From an uncultured Clostridia bacterium (GTDB taxonomy: Bacteria; Bacillota; Clostridia; TANB77; CAG-508), in the NCBI GenBank assembly GCA_944392455.1, contig CALXWP010000009.1, positions 1 to 64,000 of the forward strand: a stretch of DNA of 64,000 bases, given 5' to 3'. The notes under the pieces were generated by a model. It searched no databases. It was not told the origin of the DNA and saw nothing but the letters and a program-made list of their open reading frames with translations. A program made the translations under genes and the position numbers. Shown here piece after piece: positions 61,459 through 64,000 of the stretch; position 1 is the first letter of the stretch; each line of letters starts with the position of its first letter.

Positions 61459-62717
61459 AAACTTTCCTCTTCTACTTCTTTTGTATTATTTCCAGTTTCC
61501 ATCTGTGCTGAAATTTGTTCTCTAATTTCTTGTATTTCTGAATTTATTTCACTGCTTCTTATATCTGCAGTAGCTTGTTCAATATCTCCCGGTGTTATTC
61601 TTAATTTTTTATTTTGTCTTCTCATTTCATTGAATTTTTCATGGTATTTTTCATAAAACTCTGTATAGTTATCTAGTTTCTGTTGTAGTGACTCATCTAT
61701 ATCTATGCCTTGTGCTTGTAATTTTCCTTTTAATCTATTCAAGATTAATGGTGTAATTAACTCTTGAATATTACCAACACTTACTTCCATTTCTCCTGAT
61801 TTTGTTAAATTTTTTCTTGTTTTTTCCATTGTAAGCATAGAATAATTTAAAATTTTCTTTACAGATTCTGGACTAATGTTATCGTCTTGTGCTACCATAG
61901 CAGTTACCCATCTAATCGTATGAACATCATCTATACCTCTTTCTTTAACTTTTTCTCTAACTTTCTTATATCTTTCATCATTACTATTTATAGCTCTTTC
62001 ATTAATTATATCTAAACAATCTTCAACAGTAAACTCTCTACTACTTTCTCTTACACCTTTTATACCTTCTATACCAAAGTTATTTAAATTATCCACAACG
62101 TAATCAACTACTTTTTCTTGATTTGCAGACTGTGCTTTTAAAAAATTATAATCATTTCTTAAGTTTTCGCTTGCAAATTCCAATGCTTTAACGTCTCTTT
62201 CTATTGCACTTTCCATAAAATCTTTATTTCCACTCAGTTCAGGTCTACTTTTTATTGCTAATTTTATATCACAATTTCTTGCTATTTCTTTAGTTACTTC
62301 AGCATCATTAATATTATTTAATTTTCCTAACATTTCTGCACTTGACTTTAACTCTGAACTCATGTACTTTAAAATTTTTGGATTTTTCTGTACATTCTCT
62401 ATAATAAACTGTTCATTTTTGCTAACAGGTGTATCTTCAATTAAGTCTGGTTCATTAATAACTATCTCAGCTGCCAATTTTTCATTATCCTGTAAACTCT
62501 CTGAATAATATCTATACACTTTATATGTTCCTAAATAATTTCTAATAGCATAAAGTAATGGTTCCATATAGTCAATATTACCTCTTAAATCCATTGGTAA
62601 ATCGGCCAAATAATTAAATTTTCCTGAACTTAATTCTTGCAACAAAATTGGTTCATACATTCCACTTTCTACTAAATCTTCTATTCTTACATTTTTATTG
62701 TTATCAAATTTTTTCAT
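61455..62717 (-). CDS. Hypothetical helical repeat protein (420 aa), DUF4116-like
   Basis: A soluble alpha-helical protein. The central part has loosely repeating units of 20-30 residues (SELKSSAEMLGKLNN..., RPELSGNKDFMESAIERDVKALEFASENLRNDYNFLKAQ) that resemble DUF4116 or leucine-poor helical repeats. The C-terminal 120 residues are charged helices with heptad spacing (ESLQQKLDNYTEFYEKYHEKFNEMRRQNKKL), suggesting a coiled coil and protein-protein contacts. No enzyme motif. It overlaps the next gene by four bases. A function cannot be assigned. Confidence 0.7.
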   Translation of the reverse strand: MKKFDNNKNVRIEDLVESGMYEPILLQELSSGKFNYLADLPMDLRGNIDYMEPLLYAIRNYLGTYKVYRYYSESLQDNEKLAAEIVINEPDLIEDTPVSKNEQFIIENVQKNPKILKYMSSELKSSAEMLGKLNNINDAEVTKEIARNCDIKLAIKSRPELSGNKDFMESAIERDVKALEFASENLRNDYNFLKAQSANQEKVVDYVVDNLNNFGIEGIKGVRESSREFTVEDCLDIINERAINSNDERYKKVREKVKERGIDDVHTIRWVTAMVAQDDNISPESVKKILNYSMLTMEKTRKNLTKSGEMEVSVGNIQELITPLILNRLKGKLQAQGIDIDESLQQKLDNYTEFYEKYHEKFNEMRRQNKKLRITPGDIEQATADIRSSEINSEIQEIREQISAQMETGNNTKEVEEESL

Positions 62718-62799
62718 TTTTACTCCTTATTTATATAATTATATATATTATATCATAAAAACAAAATAATTTTATTTTTTAGATTTATATTTTACTTTA

Positions 62800-62828
62800 T
62801 TGATATGTTTTATTTTGCATGATATAAT
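62800..62828 (+). promoter_or_regulatory. Promoter of tcdA
   Basis: TTGATA, exactly 17 bases, TATAAT, 34 bases before the start codon at 62862, in the divergent gap to the helical repeat gene. Confidence 0.75.
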
Positions 62829-62861
62829 AGTTTTAATAATTTTTTGGAGATTAATTTAAAT

Positions 62862-63557
62862 ATGGAAATAGAAAACTGGGTAGACAGAACAGAAAAATTA
62901 ATAGGAAAAGAAAATATAGAAAAATTAAAAAATAGTACTGTTGCTGTTTTTGGAATAGGTGGTGTTGGATCTTATGTAATAGAGGCTCTAGCTCGTAGTG
63001 GAATACAAAATCTCATTATTATAGATAAAGATATTGTAGATATTACTAATATTAATAGACAACTTATCGCTACTCATTCTAGTATTGGTAAAGCTAAAGT
63101 TGATATAGCAAAAGAAAGAATATTAGATATTAATCCAAGTTGCAATATTACAGCTATTAAAGAATTTGTTTCAAACGAAAACATTTCTCAAATTCTAAAT
63201 GATATACATGTAAATTATATAGTAGATGCAATAGATATCGTTAGTTCTAAACTTAGTATAATTGAATATGCATATCAAAATAATATTAAAATAATATCTT
63301 GTATGGGAACAGGAAACAAATTAGATGCAAGTAAATTTGAAATTACTGATATTAATAGTACATCAGTATGTCCTTTAGCTAAAGTTATACGTAAAGAATT
63401 AAGAAAATTAAATATACCTAAATTAAAAGTACTATATTCTAAAGAAGAACCTTTAAAAGTAAATTCATCAACTCCTGCTAGCATAAGTTTTGTACCTTCT
63501 GTTGCCGGACTTTTAATTGCTGGTGAAGTTGTAAGGGATTTAATTAGTTGTAAATAA
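62862..63557 (+). CDS. tcdA: tRNA threonylcarbamoyladenosine dehydratase (ThiF/E1-like)
   Basis: About 231 residues. A ThiF/MoeB/HesA-fold enzyme that cyclises t6A37 in tRNA to ct6A with ATP. The N-terminal NWVDRTEKLIGKENIEKLKNS and nucleotide motif VAVFGIGGVGSYVIEALARSGI are typical. DKDIVDITNINRQLIATHSSIGKAKV and the DAIDIVSSKL segment follow, and the C-terminal PSVAGLLIAGEVV closes it. The ATG at 62862 (MEIENW) is preferred over an upstream TTG that lies inside the GGAG site. Monocistronic by appearance. Confidence 0.92.
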   Translation: MEIENWVDRTEKLIGKENIEKLKNSTVAVFGIGGVGSYVIEALARSGIQNLIIIDKDIVDITNINRQLIATHSSIGKAKVDIAKERILDINPSCNITAIKEFVSNENISQILNDIHVNYIVDAIDIVSSKLSIIEYAYQNNIKIISCMGTGNKLDASKFEITDINSTSVCPLAKVIRKELRKLNIPKLKVLYSKEEPLKVNSSTPASISFVPSVAGLLIAGEVVRDLISCK

Positions 63558-63647
63558 TTTTTTTGCTAAAAGACTTGTAATTTCTTGGATTTTATGATAA
63601 ACTTATAAATAGTCAATTTTATTTTAGCATATAGGAGGTGCAAAATC

Positions 63648-63845
63648 ATGGCAAAATGTGAAATTTGTGAAAAATCAGTAGCTCACGGAAATAAAATAAG
63701 TATAGCTCGTTCTCACGTAAGTAGAAGAACATCTAGAACATTCAGACCAAATTTAAGAAGAGTAAAAGCTATCGTAGATGGAAATACAAAAACTATCTCT
63801 GTATGTGCAAAATGTTTACGTTCTGGAAAAGTAAAAAGAGCTTAG
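63648..63845 (+). CDS. rpmB: 50S ribosomal protein L28
   Basis: A 65-residue ribosomal protein. It is the zinc-binding (C+) form, with CEIC near the start and CAKC near the end. SVAHGNKISIARSHVSRRTSRTFRPNLRRVKA is the family core. ATG after AGGAGGTGCAAAATC. Monocistronic and followed by a terminator. The zinc form suggests a zinc-replete baseline; a zinc-free paralogue, if any, lies outside. Confidence 0.97.
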   Translation: MAKCEICEKSVAHGNKISIARSHVSRRTSRTFRPNLRRVKAIVDGNTKTISVCAKCLRSGKVKRA

Positions 63846-63894
63846 GTTATGATATTTTATATTCATAATTAATATATATTTTATTACGCGTAAT

Positions 63895-63922
63895 AATGTA
63901 GGGTTGTCCTACATTTTTCTTT
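63895..63922 (+). terminator. rpmB terminator
   Basis: AATGTAGG and CCTACATT flank a short loop, followed by TTTCTTTTTTT. Confidence 0.75.
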
Positions 63923-63944
63923 TTTTATTCATTATTTATTTAGC

Positions 63945-63972
63945 AAAGATGTTTAATTTTTTAAACATCTTT
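63945..63972. terminator. Right-edge terminator hairpin
   Basis: AAAGATGTTTAA and TTAAACATCTTT are perfect complements around four T residues and run into a T-tract. It may belong to a gene beyond the right edge on the minus strand. Confidence 0.6.
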
Positions 63973-64000
63973 TTATTTTTGTTTTTCTTTTATATCTTTG

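Overview
The window is a very AT-rich (roughly 25-30 % GC by eye) chromosomal segment of a strict or near-strict anaerobe of the Firmicutes, most likely an uncultured gut-type Clostridia lineage. The evidence is a valine T-box riboswitch, many short Rho-independent terminators, strong GGAGG ribosome binding sites, an oxygen-sensitive class III ribonucleotide reductase, a PASTA-type Ser/Thr kinase, an LPXTG-type wall protein with a sortase, zinc-ribbon L28, and an unlisted 26-residue gene that aligns with the sporulation peptide SpoVM. No prophage, CRISPR array or autonomous insertion sequence was found. The content is mainly housekeeping, with a few foreign-looking or decayed elements set into it.

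Layout. 1-4,600: a foreign-looking orphan gene, then T-box / PPC-domain gene / valS. 4,500-10,240: alpha-glucan metabolism, with a Lys-rich DUF4912 protein and a GH57 branching enzyme on the plus strand facing glgP on the minus strand. 10,400-16,110: a minus-strand operon dxs / S4 RNA-binding gene / folD / short dprA / MFS protein. 16,240-20,010: an LPQTG-anchored VWA protein, an NMNAT-like operon, tRNA-Gln, tRNA-His and a sortase. 20,090-22,660: HIT protein, a short alaS, spoVM and a small membrane protein. 22,775-25,620: nth, a Cys-rich mini-protein, a bactofilin-like membrane protein and a second foreign-looking gene with a structured leader. 25,680-33,210: pyrG, then rlmN-stp-prkC-rsgA-rpe. 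33,330-39,120: a MurT/GatD pair whose GatD lacks its catalytic residues, then aspS-TSCPD-mnmA. 39,250-42,820: nrdDG with a divergent Crp/Fnr regulator. 42,870-49,400: dtd, an rRNA/tRNA methyltransferase, a frameshifted mfd, greA and a large unknown gene. 49,500-54,870: GH18 hydrolase, aldose epimerase, a foreign-looking GH13 amylase and a flavin reductase-like protein. 55,030-63,850: recG, nfeD/SPFH, rarA, ruvA, two unknown genes, tcdA and rpmB.

Points most worth attention: (i) a MurT-GatD pair in which the GatD nucleophile Cys and catalytic His are replaced by Thr88 and Ile186; (ii) spoVM, with an upstream small membrane gene, hidden because it is so short; (iii) a 584-residue AlaRS that lacks both the linker beta-barrel and the C-Ala domain; (iv) mfd broken by one extra base; (v) two palindromic elements of about 130 bp that share a GGGAC-G--CTTAT end signature and resemble non-autonomous elements of REP-associated tyrosine transposases; (vi) a dispersed two-copy structured repeat; (vii) a possible pseudoknot leader in front of an orphan gene; (viii) two sites where a terminator's 3' arm contains the Shine-Dalgarno sequence of the next gene.
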